Shown: positions 1-9,368, counted from the first letter of the stretch. The stretch is DNA of 35,012 nt from Patescibacteria group bacterium (GCA_022868165.1 JALHYA010000001.1:76937-111948), one strand, 5' to 3'. The notes: generated by a model not told the origin, from the sequence alone. Program-made: numbers and translations.

Positions 1-508
1 GAGGTAAATGCAAAATCGGTACATTAAGAGTGTGTGACTGTCCAGCGACTTTCCAAACTTCGTGAACTTTTCTATACCATAGCCCCCCGTCTTTTTTTGC
101 GAGACGAAGAAATTTTATATTCCCCGTTTCTCCGTGTTTGAGCGTTTTTCCCCAAATATTGTCCAATCTTTTTAGATAAAATCCGTCGGAGCCGACAAAA
201 GGATTATTGATAGCTTGAACAATTTCGGATTTCAAATCGGGCGGAACGATTTCGTCGGAATCGACAAAGAAAACCCACTTTCCCCGCGCTTTAGAAAGAC
301 CGTAATTTCGCTGCGTTGCAAAATCTCCCGAAAGATTTCTTTTATAGATTTTTGCCCCGTACTTCTTGGCAATCTCAACGGTTTTATCTGTCGAATAGTC
401 GTCGATTACAATTTTTTCGTCGGCAAAGGAAAGACTCCTCAAACAATTTTTGATGTAGACTTCGCTATTTTTGGTCAATATAACCGCCGAAAGATTAATG
501 TTTCGCAC
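1..508 (-). CDS. GT2 family glycosyltransferase (3' end runs off window)
   Basis: Reverse-strand translation from GTG at 508: MRNINLSAVILTKNSEVYIKNCLRSLSFADEKIVIDDYSTDKTVEIAKKYGAKIY...FVDSDEIVPPDL; typical GT-A/GT2 fold motifs; open to window edge; overlaps the stop of the upstream GT2. Confidence 0.85.
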   Translation of the reverse strand, partial: MRNINLSAVILTKNSEVYIKNCLRSLSFADEKIVIDDYSTDKTVEIAKKYGAKIYKRNLSGDFATQRNYGLSKARGKWVFFVDSDEIVPPDLKSEIVQAINNPFVGSDGFYLKRLDNIWGKTLKHGETGNIKFLRLAKKDGGLWYRKVHEVWKVAGQSHTLNVPILHLP

Positions 509-1250
509 TTCTGTGGTTAAAAATCGGATATTTGCGGACTTCTGACTTATCCAAGATATATTTTACTAGAGTCGTAAGCGTTTCGACACCGTATTTGAAT
601 GACCTCTTGAAGTTAATAGACGAGGCTTCGGGGAAATACCTGACAGGCATTGGGATTTCGCCCATCTTAAAACCCCCATGGACAGCGGAAATCAAAATTT
701 CCTGGTCAAAAATAAAATCGTTGGAAAAACACTTATAAGGAAGCGTTTGCAAAACTTCTTTGGTATAGGCCCTAAATCCCGTATGATATTCACCCAAGTT
801 GAGTCCCAGAACAAGATTTTCAAGCAGTGTTAAAAATCTGTTCGAATAATATTTGTAAATGGGCATTCCACCTGCCAAGGCTTCGGCCCTGGAACGAATT
901 CTGTTTCCCATCATAATATCAAGCCAGCCGTCCTGAAGCGGCCGGATGAGTTCCTTGGTCATTGTCGCATCGTATTGATAATCGGGGTGAATCATAACCA
1001 CAATGTCCGCCCCCTCTTCCAATGCCTTTGTGTAGCAAGTTTTCTGGTTTCCACCGTACCCCAAATTCTTTTTGTGAACAAAAACCTTAATTCCAAGTTT
1101 CTTTGCCGCCTCCACGGTTTTATCGCGGCTGGCGTCGTCAACCAAAATAATATTTTTCTTAAATTCTTCGGGCACGTCTCTATATGTCCGCTCTACGGTT
1201 TTTTCGGCAAAATAGGCCGGCATAACAATTACTACTTTCTTATTTCTCAT
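495..1250 (-). CDS. GT2 glycosyltransferase, polyprenyl-phosphate sugar transferase (DPM1)-like
   Basis: VVIVMPAYFAEKTVERTYRDVPEE..ILVDDASRDKTVEAAKKLG...MIHPDYQYD; DPM1-like. Confidence 0.88.
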   Translation of the reverse strand: MRNKKVVIVMPAYFAEKTVERTYRDVPEEFKKNIILVDDASRDKTVEAAKKLGIKVFVHKKNLGYGGNQKTCYTKALEEGADIVVMIHPDYQYDATMTKELIRPLQDGWLDIMMGNRIRSRAEALAGGMPIYKYYSNRFLTLLENLVLGLNLGEYHTGFRAYTKEVLQTLPYKCFSNDFIFDQEILISAVHGGFKMGEIPMPVRYFPEASSINFKRSFKYGVETLTTLVKYILDKSEVRKYPIFNHRSAKH

Positions 1251-2667
1251 TTTGTTCCTTTAAAACGGCCAATCCGTCCTTTTGATAAACAATTGTCCCC
1301 GAACTTTTATCCGACAGTTTTCCCTCATAGATTGTATATTTTATTATTGCATTGTCTACGGGCTCGTTTCCTTCCAACCAAAGAAGATATCTGTAGTTTT
1401 GGGCATAATCTCCTTCAAAATAATCAAATGGTCCCACACGATGAAGAACAAATCTTTTTCCTTTTGCATCCGAAATTATGGACTGGGTGGCGGAAAGCTG
1501 CATAGAATAAGGAACGGGCGCTCCCTCGAACCATTTATTGGAAAAATAAAAATTAAGATTAATCGTCAAAAACCCTGCCAAAACCAAAATAGAAATATAC
1601 TTAATTATTCTGCTTTCTGCGGCCTCGGCCATAAAAACGGAAAAGAAAATAATGGGAAGTGGATAAATAGGAAGATAATAATGGCTCGGTGGGTCTCCGT
1701 GGACGAAAATTCCCAGGTATCCGAACAGGAAAAACAAAATTAAAATCAATATCGGCCAGTTTTTGGTTGTCTTTTTGATTTCTTCAGAAAATTTTATGGC
1801 AGCAAAGGAAAGAATAATTACCAGCATTACAAACGATAAAAGTCGATAATTCGGTGCAAACATATTTCCCACAAAGTCGTAAAGAGAAACAACATTTGCC
1901 TTTAAAACTCCTGCTGTGGCCGTATTTTTCGGATAAATCCCTAAAAATCCCGCAATTCTATAAGGAACCCATGTAAGAAGATTTACCAGCATAACAAACT
2001 TATGCTGGGAGTTATATATAAGAAACGGGATGTTGGGAATGATAAAACCCACAATTCCGTGGAAAATACTGTTTTTGTTAAAGGCTCGCTTATTGACAAA
2101 AAGGTAAATAGCCGTCGGGACCAAAAGAACAATAGGAGAAAGATGGAAGTTAAACATAACCCCGAGAAAAAGCCCTGCCCAAAACAATCTATGTCTAAGT
2201 AGAAAGTATAAGAATGGATAGAAAAAGAAAGCCGAAAGAGAAAAGAAACGGGATTCCCGAGTTAGATTTACCCAAGCGTAAGAAAAAGAGATAAGAAATG
2301 ACGAGATTGCAGCCACTCTTTCTCCGAAAAATTCCTTGATAACGATAAAATTTAACAAAATAAGCGCTGTTCCAACGAAGGCAAAGAAATACGCACCAAC
2401 AACCGGATTGAAATTAAACAGGGCGAGAATCGGTCCAAAAAGCCAATAGAATAAAGGTCCAAAGGAAAGCCAGGGATGCGAAGTCGGTGGGCCCAAAAGC
2501 GGAATTGTTCCGCTCTCAAAAGCATTCTTTATCGCCAAATAGTTGTGCCCCAATTCCCCATGGAAAACTACATTTTCCGGCAAACGATAGAATCTCAGGA
2601 AAGCGCCAATCAGCAAGGACACCAAAAGCACTAAAAACCAAAAGATTGAAGTTTTTCTTTCAGCCAT
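1240..2667 (-). CDS. ArnT/PMT-like multi-pass membrane glycosyltransferase
   Basis: 475 aa, many TM segments, N-terminal GAFLRFYRLPENVVFHGELGHNYLAIKNAF resembling GT39/GT83 first-loop acidic motif. Confidence 0.7.
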   Translation of the reverse strand: MAERKTSIFWFLVLLVSLLIGAFLRFYRLPENVVFHGELGHNYLAIKNAFESGTIPLLGPPTSHPWLSFGPLFYWLFGPILALFNFNPVVGAYFFAFVGTALILLNFIVIKEFFGERVAAISSFLISFSYAWVNLTRESRFFSLSAFFFYPFLYFLLRHRLFWAGLFLGVMFNFHLSPIVLLVPTAIYLFVNKRAFNKNSIFHGIVGFIIPNIPFLIYNSQHKFVMLVNLLTWVPYRIAGFLGIYPKNTATAGVLKANVVSLYDFVGNMFAPNYRLLSFVMLVIILSFAAIKFSEEIKKTTKNWPILILILFFLFGYLGIFVHGDPPSHYYLPIYPLPIIFFSVFMAEAAESRIIKYISILVLAGFLTINLNFYFSNKWFEGAPVPYSMQLSATQSIISDAKGKRFVLHRVGPFDYFEGDYAQNYRYLLWLEGNEPVDNAIIKYTIYEGKLSDKSSGTIVYQKDGLAVLKEQNEK

Positions 2668-2688
2668 TAACCGTAAGTATATCCGCTT

Positions 2689-3921
2689 TCAGCCTCGTTT
2701 CAAGCTCGCAAAAATTCTAAGCACATAGAAAATAATAAGAGGTATTGTCACCAGAGAGCCTATTATTACCGAGTATCCGGTTCCGATTAAGCCATACCTA
2801 AGGGTTAAAGGAATAATCGGGATAAAAAGCCCGACGATTCCCAAGAGCGTAACCGCCGTAACATATTCCTGCTTGTTAACCGCCAGGAAAAGCGAGTATG
2901 CGCCGTTGGATATGCCTTTGACTACCCCGAAAACGGCCAGTATTTTAAGAACTGGAACTGCAGCCAACCAATTCGGGCCCAAAACCACCAATACGATTAA
3001 CCTTGCAAAAAAGAAAATAATAATTCCTGCCAACGCAATAAGCCCACCCGAAATCAGTATCGTTTTTGTGAACGCATCTTTAATCCTTTTATAGTCCCTG
3101 CCTATCTTCACATATACAGGAAAAGTTACCTTGCTCACGACATCGGAGATTTCGGAAATTGGCAGGCTGGAAATTTTGTAGGCTACGTTATAGATTCCCA
3201 AGGGACCTTCTCCCAAAAGCTTAGCCACCGTCATATTGTCCCCGTTTTGGAAAAGGAAGCTGAAAATACTCGCTCCGGTCATCCATTTTCCCCTATCTAT
3301 AACTCTTTTGGCCTTCTGGCTTTCAAATCTAAACTTTGGCCTCGGAGTAAGCATGACCCAGGAAAGAACAAGCTCCAAAGCCACTCCGGCGATAAAACCC
3401 CATACCAAAGCCCAGACGGAATGGGTCATAAGGGCCAAAGTGACAGCCACCGTAGTATCCAATAAAAGGCTTGCCAATCTAAACCAAAATTCTTTATCAA
3501 ACATTAACTCCTTCTGGAATCTGGCCTCTGCGGGATTAATAAATCCCCTCAAAAAAGGAATAATGCTGAATACCAAAAGCACGGGGTAGCTATCGGGCGA
3601 ATTGAAAAATTTGGCGACAAAAGGAGCCGACGCCAGCATCAAAAGCGAAACAAGAAGCCCTCTTAAAATAGACACAATCCAAGCCGTATCTATGTATTCT
3701 TCTATTTCCGATTTATCCTGCACCAAAAATACATTAATTCCGGTTTCGGTCACAATTTCCAGAAATCCCATTGCCAATGTGGCTATTCCGAAAACTCCGA
3801 ATTGAACTGGCAAAAGAAGGCGCGCCAAAATTGCGGTTTTGACAAAAACTAAAGCCCGATTGGCTACGCGGAAAGCTCCCACCCAGGAAACGCCCTTAAC
3901 CGTATCTTTTAGATAGCCCAC
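2689..3921 (-). CDS. Polysaccharide (Wzx/MOP superfamily) flippase
   Basis: MGYLKDTVKGVSWVGAFRVANRALVFVKTAILARLLLPVQFGVFGIATL; typical oligosaccharide flippase start and topology. Confidence 0.85.
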   Translation of the reverse strand: MGYLKDTVKGVSWVGAFRVANRALVFVKTAILARLLLPVQFGVFGIATLAMGFLEIVTETGINVFLVQDKSEIEEYIDTAWIVSILRGLLVSLLMLASAPFVAKFFNSPDSYPVLLVFSIIPFLRGFINPAEARFQKELMFDKEFWFRLASLLLDTTVAVTLALMTHSVWALVWGFIAGVALELVLSWVMLTPRPKFRFESQKAKRVIDRGKWMTGASIFSFLFQNGDNMTVAKLLGEGPLGIYNVAYKISSLPISEISDVVSKVTFPVYVKIGRDYKRIKDAFTKTILISGGLIALAGIIIFFFARLIVLVVLGPNWLAAVPVLKILAVFGVVKGISNGAYSLFLAVNKQEYVTAVTLLGIVGLFIPIIPLTLRYGLIGTGYSVIIGSLVTIPLIIFYVLRIFASLKRG

Positions 3922-3969
3922 AGCTTTATTTTAATCCAAATGAACTTGGAAAGGTATCATACCTATAGT

Positions 3970-3998
3970 TTGACTTCGAGCTTTAGAAGTGCTATATT
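3970..3998 (+). promoter_or_regulatory. sigma70-like promoter TTGACT-17-TATATT with extended -10 (TGC)
   Basis: TTGACT 3970-3975, 17-nt spacer, TATATT 3993-3998; followed by hairpin GTCCC-ATTCG-GGGAC (4012-4026) in the leader. Confidence 0.7.
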
Positions 3999-4050
3999 TG
4001 TGCTCAGATTTGTCCCATTCGGGGACCACACATTAACAAGGGAGGAAATA

Positions 4051-4260
4051 ATGGATTACCGGAAGCTTTTACTGAATCTGGTATTCGTTCTTGGGGTGCT
4101 CATGGTGTTCTGGGTGTTTAGGCTCATTCTGCCAGAACTGGCAGCGAAGAAGCATGTGGCCGAAAACACGGTTATTCTCGTTTTCGCTTTCCTCGCTGGA
4201 AGCGCCGCTATTTACATTCTCGTCCAGCTCTATTTACACCCCGAGCGCTTTCTTAACTAG
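4051..4260 (+). CDS. Small two-TM membrane protein (69 aa)
   Basis: ATG preceded by AAGGGAGGAAATA Shine-Dalgarno; MDYRKLLLNLVFVLGVLMVFWVFRLILPELAAKKHVAENTVILVFAFLAGSAAIYILVQLYLHPERFLN. Confidence 0.7.
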   Translation: MDYRKLLLNLVFVLGVLMVFWVFRLILPELAAKKHVAENTVILVFAFLAGSAAIYILVQLYLHPERFLN

Positions 4261-4291
4261 CAGGGCATCGGCCTGAACCGAGGTGAAAACC

Positions 4292-4486
4292 ATGTTCGAC
4301 AAGGATGAGCGTACACCTAGCACACTTGAACTACTCAAGAAGGTCGAGGTGGAAATCCCAGACGAACTTTCGCCTTACTATCGCCGGAAGCGCAAGGGCT
4401 GTCATTCGCGCCCAAAGCCCAAGAAAGGCCAGAAGAAGCACCGCAAATCCGGATCCAAGAAGAAGGACACCCAGGCTACGGCCTGA
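4292..4486 (+). CDS. Small protein with highly basic C-terminus (64 aa)
   Basis: MFDKDERTPSTLELLKKVEVEIPDELSPYYRRKRKGCHSRPKPKKGQKKHRKSGSKKKDTQATA; CGAGGTG SD-like upstream. Confidence 0.55.
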   Translation: MFDKDERTPSTLELLKKVEVEIPDELSPYYRRKRKGCHSRPKPKKGQKKHRKSGSKKKDTQATA

Positions 4487-4500
4487 ACAAGGAGGAAGCA

Positions 4501-4683
4501 ATGGACCCACTGTCTCTAGGTGCTATGGGGGTAGCATTGACCGCTGTCGGTGGCTACACAGTAGGCTTTGCCTGGCCGATCGAGCGCACACGGGCTCGTC
4601 TGCTCATCGCCCTCGGCATTGTCATCATCGTACTCGGCTCTAGCTTCGTCCTCGCCCTCGTTATCATGGCTCAAGGAGGGTAA
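4501..4683 (+). CDS. Small two-TM membrane protein (60 aa)
   Basis: ATG preceded by AAGGAGGAAGCA SD; two hydrophobic helices. Confidence 0.65.
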   Translation: MDPLSLGAMGVALTAVGGYTVGFAWPIERTRARLLIALGIVIIVLGSSFVLALVIMAQGG

Positions 4684-4711
4684 GCCCGAGAAGCTAACAG
4701 TAAAAGGATTC

Positions 4712-4748
4712 GGCAGAGTCCTATCCCTAACAAGGGTCCTTCTCTGCC
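4712..4748 (+). terminator. Hairpin at end of the small-ORF operon
   Basis: GGCAGAG (4712-4718) ... CTCTGCC (4742-4748) with inner CCCT/AGGG; between convergent genes; no clear U-tract. Confidence 0.5.
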
Positions 4749-4752
4749 AGCA

Positions 4753-5694
4753 CTACCTACTAAATATCCCCGATACAAACCCCGACATAACTGCAAAATC
4801 GCTTACAAATTGCAAAATTATTCCCCACAACCCTACTTTCCAATCCTTAAATTCAACAGAAACTTTCCTAAAAGCCCAAAAAATATAAATTACCAATCCC
4901 AGCCATACGATAGGGAAAAGGGGAGTACTAAAAAAGTATATTATGAGGCCAATTCCCAATATATACCTGGCAAAGATTGATAATGCCTTAATATTGTGCG
5001 ACGAAAGGCCTTTTTTGGGAAACAACCATATTTTTGATTTTGCATCCCCACTGGCGTATTCGTAAATTTTCTTAGCAAACTCACCTAACAAGACCGGCAT
5101 CCCCCACTCCACCAGAGCACTTTTCACGCGTGCTAGCTTTGCTCCGACCTTGATTAACCTAAAATTGAAGCCTGTATCCTCTGCAGTTTTCACGCTATTT
5201 TCGGGGAATCCCCCAACCAGTTCCCAAATGTCTTTTCTAAAAGCAATCGAGCGTGTGGAAGGAAGAAAATTTATGTCGAATTTTGAAGGCAAAACGCCCA
5301 AAAACACACTGGAGGCTTTTTGAAATGCCGTATCCCCTACCATTCGATAGAAACCGGCTACAACATCCACTTCAGGATACTCAAAGGGTTCACTAATTTC
5401 CTGAAGCCAGTCTTTATGGGCAATGCAGCCAGCATCCGTCATGGCAATAATATCATTTTTGGCCAGCTCAATCGCCAAATTTCTGCCTTGAGCAATAGAG
5501 CATTTCTGCACCAAAAGCCTGATTCTCCCGTTTTTTTTCTGAAAATGCCGGATTATCTCAACCGTTTTATCGGTAGAGCCCCCATCCACAATCACAATCT
5601 CCTCGGGTTTTTTTGTCTGCCCCAAAAGCGCCTCCAAAAGTCCCCCAATACTCCCTTCTTCGTTCTTAACCGTCCCACAAACCGATACTTTCAT
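4753..5694 (-). CDS. GT2 glycosyltransferase with C-terminal TM segments
   Basis: MKVSVCGTVKNEEGSIGGLLEALLGQTKKPEEIVIVDGGSTDKTVEIIRHF. Confidence 0.88.
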   Translation of the reverse strand: MKVSVCGTVKNEEGSIGGLLEALLGQTKKPEEIVIVDGGSTDKTVEIIRHFQKKNGRIRLLVQKCSIAQGRNLAIELAKNDIIAMTDAGCIAHKDWLQEISEPFEYPEVDVVAGFYRMVGDTAFQKASSVFLGVLPSKFDINFLPSTRSIAFRKDIWELVGGFPENSVKTAEDTGFNFRLIKVGAKLARVKSALVEWGMPVLLGEFAKKIYEYASGDAKSKIWLFPKKGLSSHNIKALSIFARYILGIGLIIYFFSTPLFPIVWLGLVIYIFWAFRKVSVEFKDWKVGLWGIILQFVSDFAVMSGFVSGIFSR

Positions 5695-6779
5695 AATGCT
5701 TCTTTATAAATTTCTAGTGTTTCTCTGGCAGTTTTTCGCCAGTTATATTTCCTAGCCTCTACTCTTCCCTTCCTTACCATTTTCGCAGATAATTTTGTGT
5801 TTGTGATAACTTTTTCAATCGCCGATGCGATTTGAGTTTCACTTCTGGGGTTTACCAAAATAGCCGCATCGGCTGCAATTTCGGGAATAGAGGCTGAATC
5901 GGACGAAATAACAGGTGTGCCTGCCACGAAACCCTCGAGAACCGGAAAACCAAACCCTTCTATCAAGGTCGGATAACAAATACAGGCGGCCGATCTAATT
6001 AAAGCCCAAAGTGTTTCCTCATTCACATAGCCGGGAAAAATTACGGCGCCACCTAGGTTTTTTCTATTTACCAGTTCTTGCAGTTTTGGCTTTTGTGTAT
6101 GGTTATCGCCCGTTATTACCAGCTTAAAATCAGGATGTTTAGCATAAACTTCCCCGAAAGCCGTTATTAAACGGTCTATGTTTTTTCTAATATCGATTCC
6201 GCCATTGTTTAAGACGTATTTCTTTTTAATAAGGCCTGGGGGAAGTTTGCCTACTCCTTTTGCTCTGGTTATTCCAGAATAAACCACGCTAATTTTGTCT
6301 TCAGGAATGCCAAACCTTTTTATCAAAATTTCCTTGGTATATTTAGAAACCGAAATTATCTTTTTTGCTTTTATGCAAGATGTTTGCATCCTTGAAACAT
6401 AAGACCATTTGGACAAAAACGGGAACTTGGCAAAGGAAAAATAGTTTTTTATTTCTAATGGAATTAGGTCGTGTACAGTTAAAACAGCGGGTACAGTGCT
6501 AAATAAAGGAACACCCACGTTGCTAGCCGCATGGAACAAATCAACACCTTCTTTTTTAAGAGCTTTCGGTAAGAGGAACTGTTCAAAAACGTAACGATTA
6601 ATGCCGCCCAAAACAACCTGCTTAATTTTCTTATATTGAATTTTAATTAGCGGCCTTTTGGAATAGAAAATTACGCATTCCACTCCTAAAGCAGCCAGCT
6701 CGGAAGATAAGTTTTTTATATATTTTCCGATTCCGACTAACTTACCCTCGGCATACCTACCATCGATTCCAACCTTCAT
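5691..6779 (-). CDS. GT4 (GT-B) glycosyltransferase
   Basis: MKVGIDGRYAEGKLVGIGKYIKNL...HDLIPLE...YPTLIEGFGFPVLEGFVAGTPVISSDSASIPE; classic GT4 EGFG motif. Confidence 0.92.
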   Translation of the reverse strand: MKVGIDGRYAEGKLVGIGKYIKNLSSELAALGVECVIFYSKRPLIKIQYKKIKQVVLGGINRYVFEQFLLPKALKKEGVDLFHAASNVGVPLFSTVPAVLTVHDLIPLEIKNYFSFAKFPFLSKWSYVSRMQTSCIKAKKIISVSKYTKEILIKRFGIPEDKISVVYSGITRAKGVGKLPPGLIKKKYVLNNGGIDIRKNIDRLITAFGEVYAKHPDFKLVITGDNHTQKPKLQELVNRKNLGGAVIFPGYVNEETLWALIRSAACICYPTLIEGFGFPVLEGFVAGTPVISSDSASIPEIAADAAILVNPRSETQIASAIEKVITNTKLSAKMVRKGRVEARKYNWRKTARETLEIYKEAL

Positions 6780-7516
6780 GTCTTTTCTGCAACAACTACT
6801 ACGTCCGATTCACCAAATATTCTTAACAAAAAGTTATCCGCATAGCTGATTAGGTTTCCAATAAACGCAAACTTGTTAGCCAACTTTACTATTATTCCCA
6901 ATGGAGGAAATATAAATAGAGATTCCCTTAAAATTCCTTCACGCTTGTCGGTATAAATTATCTTAAATCCCGAATTTTCGAACAGCCCAGTCAATCTTTC
7001 TGTTGTGTAGCGCCGTAGGTGTCCAGCCCATTTGTCGTGTTTCTGAGTTAGGCCAAGCCGAAATAACAGAGAGTTTTCTGAAGGAGCTGAGATAAATACT
7101 CTGCCCTTTTTTCTTAACAGCTGGCGAAATCTTTTTATAGCCAGTTTTTCTTTGGGAAGATGCTCTATCACCTCAGAACAAAGAATGAAATCGTATTTTT
7201 GTTTTGGAAATTTGGCTGGGAAATTCATTCTTCTGAATGAGAGTTGTCTTGTCAGACCAAATAATTTAGCGTTCTCCGCAGCTGTCCTTGTGGCATTTTC
7301 GGAAATATCTATTCCAACAACAGTTTTTCCCTTTTTGGCCAGAAAGAAGTCAATTGTTCCTACACCACAACCAATATCCAAAATCTTATTTCTTCCGATT
7401 GCGTACCGGCACGCGACTCCCAAGATGTTTCTGTAAGTAAAATTATTTTTGTCAATTATTCTTTTTTGAAGAGCAGTTATTACATGGTAAATGTCGTAGA
7501 AATTTTTCTTAGCCAT
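6776..7516 (-). CDS. Class I SAM-dependent methyltransferase
   Basis: KILDIGCGVGTIDFFLAKKGKTVVGIDISENATRTAAEN...ILCSEVIEHLP. Confidence 0.9.
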   Translation of the reverse strand: MAKKNFYDIYHVITALQKRIIDKNNFTYRNILGVACRYAIGRNKILDIGCGVGTIDFFLAKKGKTVVGIDISENATRTAAENAKLFGLTRQLSFRRMNFPAKFPKQKYDFILCSEVIEHLPKEKLAIKRFRQLLRKKGRVFISAPSENSLLFRLGLTQKHDKWAGHLRRYTTERLTGLFENSGFKIIYTDKREGILRESLFIFPPLGIIVKLANKFAFIGNLISYADNFLLRIFGESDVVVVAEKT

Positions 7517-7562
7517 TTGCCAATAATATCATTTACCAAAGTTTTTTCGTTAGAAAAGTTGT

Positions 7563-7591
7563 TTGCACTTTTGTTTCATAACTTCTAAACT
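7563..7591 (+). promoter_or_regulatory. Promoter TTGCAC-17-TAAACT, 5 nt from ATG (leaderless geometry)
   Basis: -35 TTGCAC 7563-7568; -10 TAAACT 7586-7591; ATG at 7597. Confidence 0.5.
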
Positions 7592-7596
7592 AAATT

Positions 7597-8193
7597 ATGG
7601 AACAAGGCCTACATAAAAAACATAAGGACGAAGAGCCTCCTTTAATTGCTGTACGGGTAACTAACCCTGTCACCTATTTAAAAATATGGTGGAAGAAAGT
7701 AATAGGAAATGAGGGTATCTCATTTAGTTTCAAAATAAAGCCGCTTACAGCAATAGCCATTAGCGTAGTCGTTGCAAGTATCGCATTTGGGGTTGGAAGA
7801 TTTGTTATACCTTTCACTATTCCTTTTTTTGAGTCGACCAAAATATTACCCACCCCTACACCCCAACAATGGAAAGAAACAGCTTTTATCGGTACTCTTC
7901 AATATTCGACCATAACGGATAGGTACTATTTGATAGTTACTTCCTCATCTGAGGCAATTAATCTTGAAGTTCCGCAAAACATTGACCTTAAAAGCATGGT
8001 TGGCAAAAGAATTTTCGCAACAGGGAGCTATAACAAATCAATGCGCCTACTTAAAGTGGCCGACGCTAAAGATATGGAAATACTTCCTAAAAGCCCTGAG
8101 CCTGTCCCTACGACCGAGCCAACACCAACTCCAATTCCTACACCAACACCGACATTAGAACCAACACCAACACCGATTGAAAGCCCGCAATAA
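7597..8193 (+). CDS. Single-pass membrane protein with Pro/Thr-rich (PTPTP) C-terminal tail
   Basis: One TM near residues 50-75, then a small domain, then PEPVPTTEPTPTPIPTPTPTLEPTPTPIESPQ. Confidence 0.7.
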   Translation: MEQGLHKKHKDEEPPLIAVRVTNPVTYLKIWWKKVIGNEGISFSFKIKPLTAIAISVVVASIAFGVGRFVIPFTIPFFESTKILPTPTPQQWKETAFIGTLQYSTITDRYYLIVTSSSEAINLEVPQNIDLKSMVGKRIFATGSYNKSMRLLKVADAKDMEILPKSPEPVPTTEPTPTPIPTPTPTLEPTPTPIESPQ

Positions 8194-8202
8194 TTCGAAC
8201 AT

Positions 8203-8231
8203 TTGACATTAATAAAAACGTGTGCGATTAT
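8203..8231 (+). promoter_or_regulatory. Promoter TTGACA-17-GATTAT with extended -10 TGC
   Basis: Consensus -35 TTGACA 8203-8208; -10 8226-8231. Confidence 0.55.
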
Positions 8232-8279
8232 GGGCCAGGGTATATGGGCTTCGCTTTCTTCAACATAGAAAACTATATC

Positions 8280-8303
8280 AACCGCCTCTTTTGCGGTTTT
8301 TTA
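8280..8303 (+). terminator. Rho-independent terminator / possible attenuator
   Basis: AACCGC CTCTTTT GCGGTT followed by T-rich tract (TTTTATT). Confidence 0.65.
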
Positions 8304-8363
8304 TTGCTTTCGCACTTACACCATAAAGTGCATAAACAAAGGTGTTGAAGGGGGGTGAGAAGA

Positions 8364-9161
8364 ATGAAAAAACTAATTTCAATTTTAGGAGGATTAGTAT
8401 TGACCTTGGCTTTGGTCACTGTGGTTTCCGCAGCAAAGCCTGCTGATAATCACGCGGGTGCCGTAACCTATGGTTGGCATTTGTCTGGAGCGGTTATGCC
8501 AGTACCACCATATGGATCACTGGACATTCCTGGTTCCGATACTGCCTCAAAGTTAATTGTTAATCAACCGAACGGAAAAGTAACTACCAATGTAACTGGA
8601 GTGATGAAGGGTTTAAATCCTGACACTACTTATACCGTATACCTTTCAAATGGATATACGCCATATACTCCTCAGAGCGTGGTAGGTACATGGACATGGA
8701 CAGTATTGGGAACATATGTTCACGATATAATCATTACTACCCAAAATCCTGATGGTACATTCTCAGGAACAGGAGGATGGCCATCCGGTGGTCTTTATCA
8801 AACTACGGAAACCATTACAGGACAAATCGTAGGTAATACAGTAACTTTTACCACGACTTATTTAGGACCCTATAACCCAGGTTACACGGTAACAGTTACA
8901 GGTACTATTAATCCTGGTGGCTCCATAAGCGGTAATTCGCCATGGGCATGGAATACAAGTGCTGGTGCAGTAAAACCTGCTTTAGGCTCAACTGGCTGGC
9001 CAGGTTTGTTGACAGGGGTAAGTACGTTTACCTTTACAACCAATAGTGGGGGTGAAGGAAGTTGGCACTACAACTTTAAGGATACAGTTCTTAAAGAATT
9101 TTCTGTTTGGATTAACGGAGCTGGTGCAACAATATTGATTAGTGATTCAATATTGTTCTAA
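8364..9161 (+). CDS. Secreted beta-rich protein with signal peptide
   Basis: ATG 8364 preceded by GGGGGGTGAGA SD; MKKLISILGGLVLTLALVTVVSAAKPADNHAGAV signal peptide; Gly/Thr-rich body. Confidence 0.8.
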   Translation: MKKLISILGGLVLTLALVTVVSAAKPADNHAGAVTYGWHLSGAVMPVPPYGSLDIPGSDTASKLIVNQPNGKVTTNVTGVMKGLNPDTTYTVYLSNGYTPYTPQSVVGTWTWTVLGTYVHDIIITTQNPDGTFSGTGGWPSGGLYQTTETITGQIVGNTVTFTTTYLGPYNPGYTVTVTGTINPGGSISGNSPWAWNTSAGAVKPALGSTGWPGLLTGVSTFTFTTNSGGEGSWHYNFKDTVLKEFSVWINGAGATILISDSILF

Positions 9162-9180
9162 TCCAAACAAGGTTTTCGGA

Positions 9181-9212
9181 ACAACCCATCGGATTTTTTC
9201 GGTGGGTTGTTT
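9181..9212 (+). terminator. Rho-independent terminator
   Basis: AACAACCCA ... TGGGTTGTT 9-bp perfect stem downstream of the secreted protein gene. Confidence 0.7.
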
Positions 9213-9223
9213 GTTGGTGGCAC

Positions 9224-9254
9224 GAAGTAATTCCACTTCCGAAGTGTAATCGTA
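9224..9254. repeat. 31-nt imperfect direct repeat, copy 1
   Basis: CGAAGTAATTCCACTTCCGAAGTGTAATCGT, 26/31 identical to 10327-10357. Confidence 0.6.
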
Positions 9255-9368
9255 AAAAACTTGCCTATCTCGGCTAGTTGGTCAAACAACTATTTACGCT
9301 CAAACTAATCAATATTATACCAAATTTGACCCAAAACACACGTATGTTCATATATAATATGTGTAAAT

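Noticed and set aside
215-520. Plus-strand 101-aa ORF
   Set aside because: Antisense shadow of the partial GT2 gene (1-508 minus), which has clear GT motifs
975-1505. Plus-strand ORF of 176 aa
   Set aside because: Antisense to well-supported GT2 and ArnT-like genes; no recognisable protein features
3940-4050. N-terminal extension of ORF 3940-4260
   Set aside because: Contains the promoter (TTGACT-17-TATATT) and the leader; the SD-supported ATG is 4051
8100-8190. Tandem CCAACACC/CCTACACC-like repeats
   Set aside because: Explained by the coding PTPTP linker of the 7597 gene; not a CRISPR or minisatellite of separate interest
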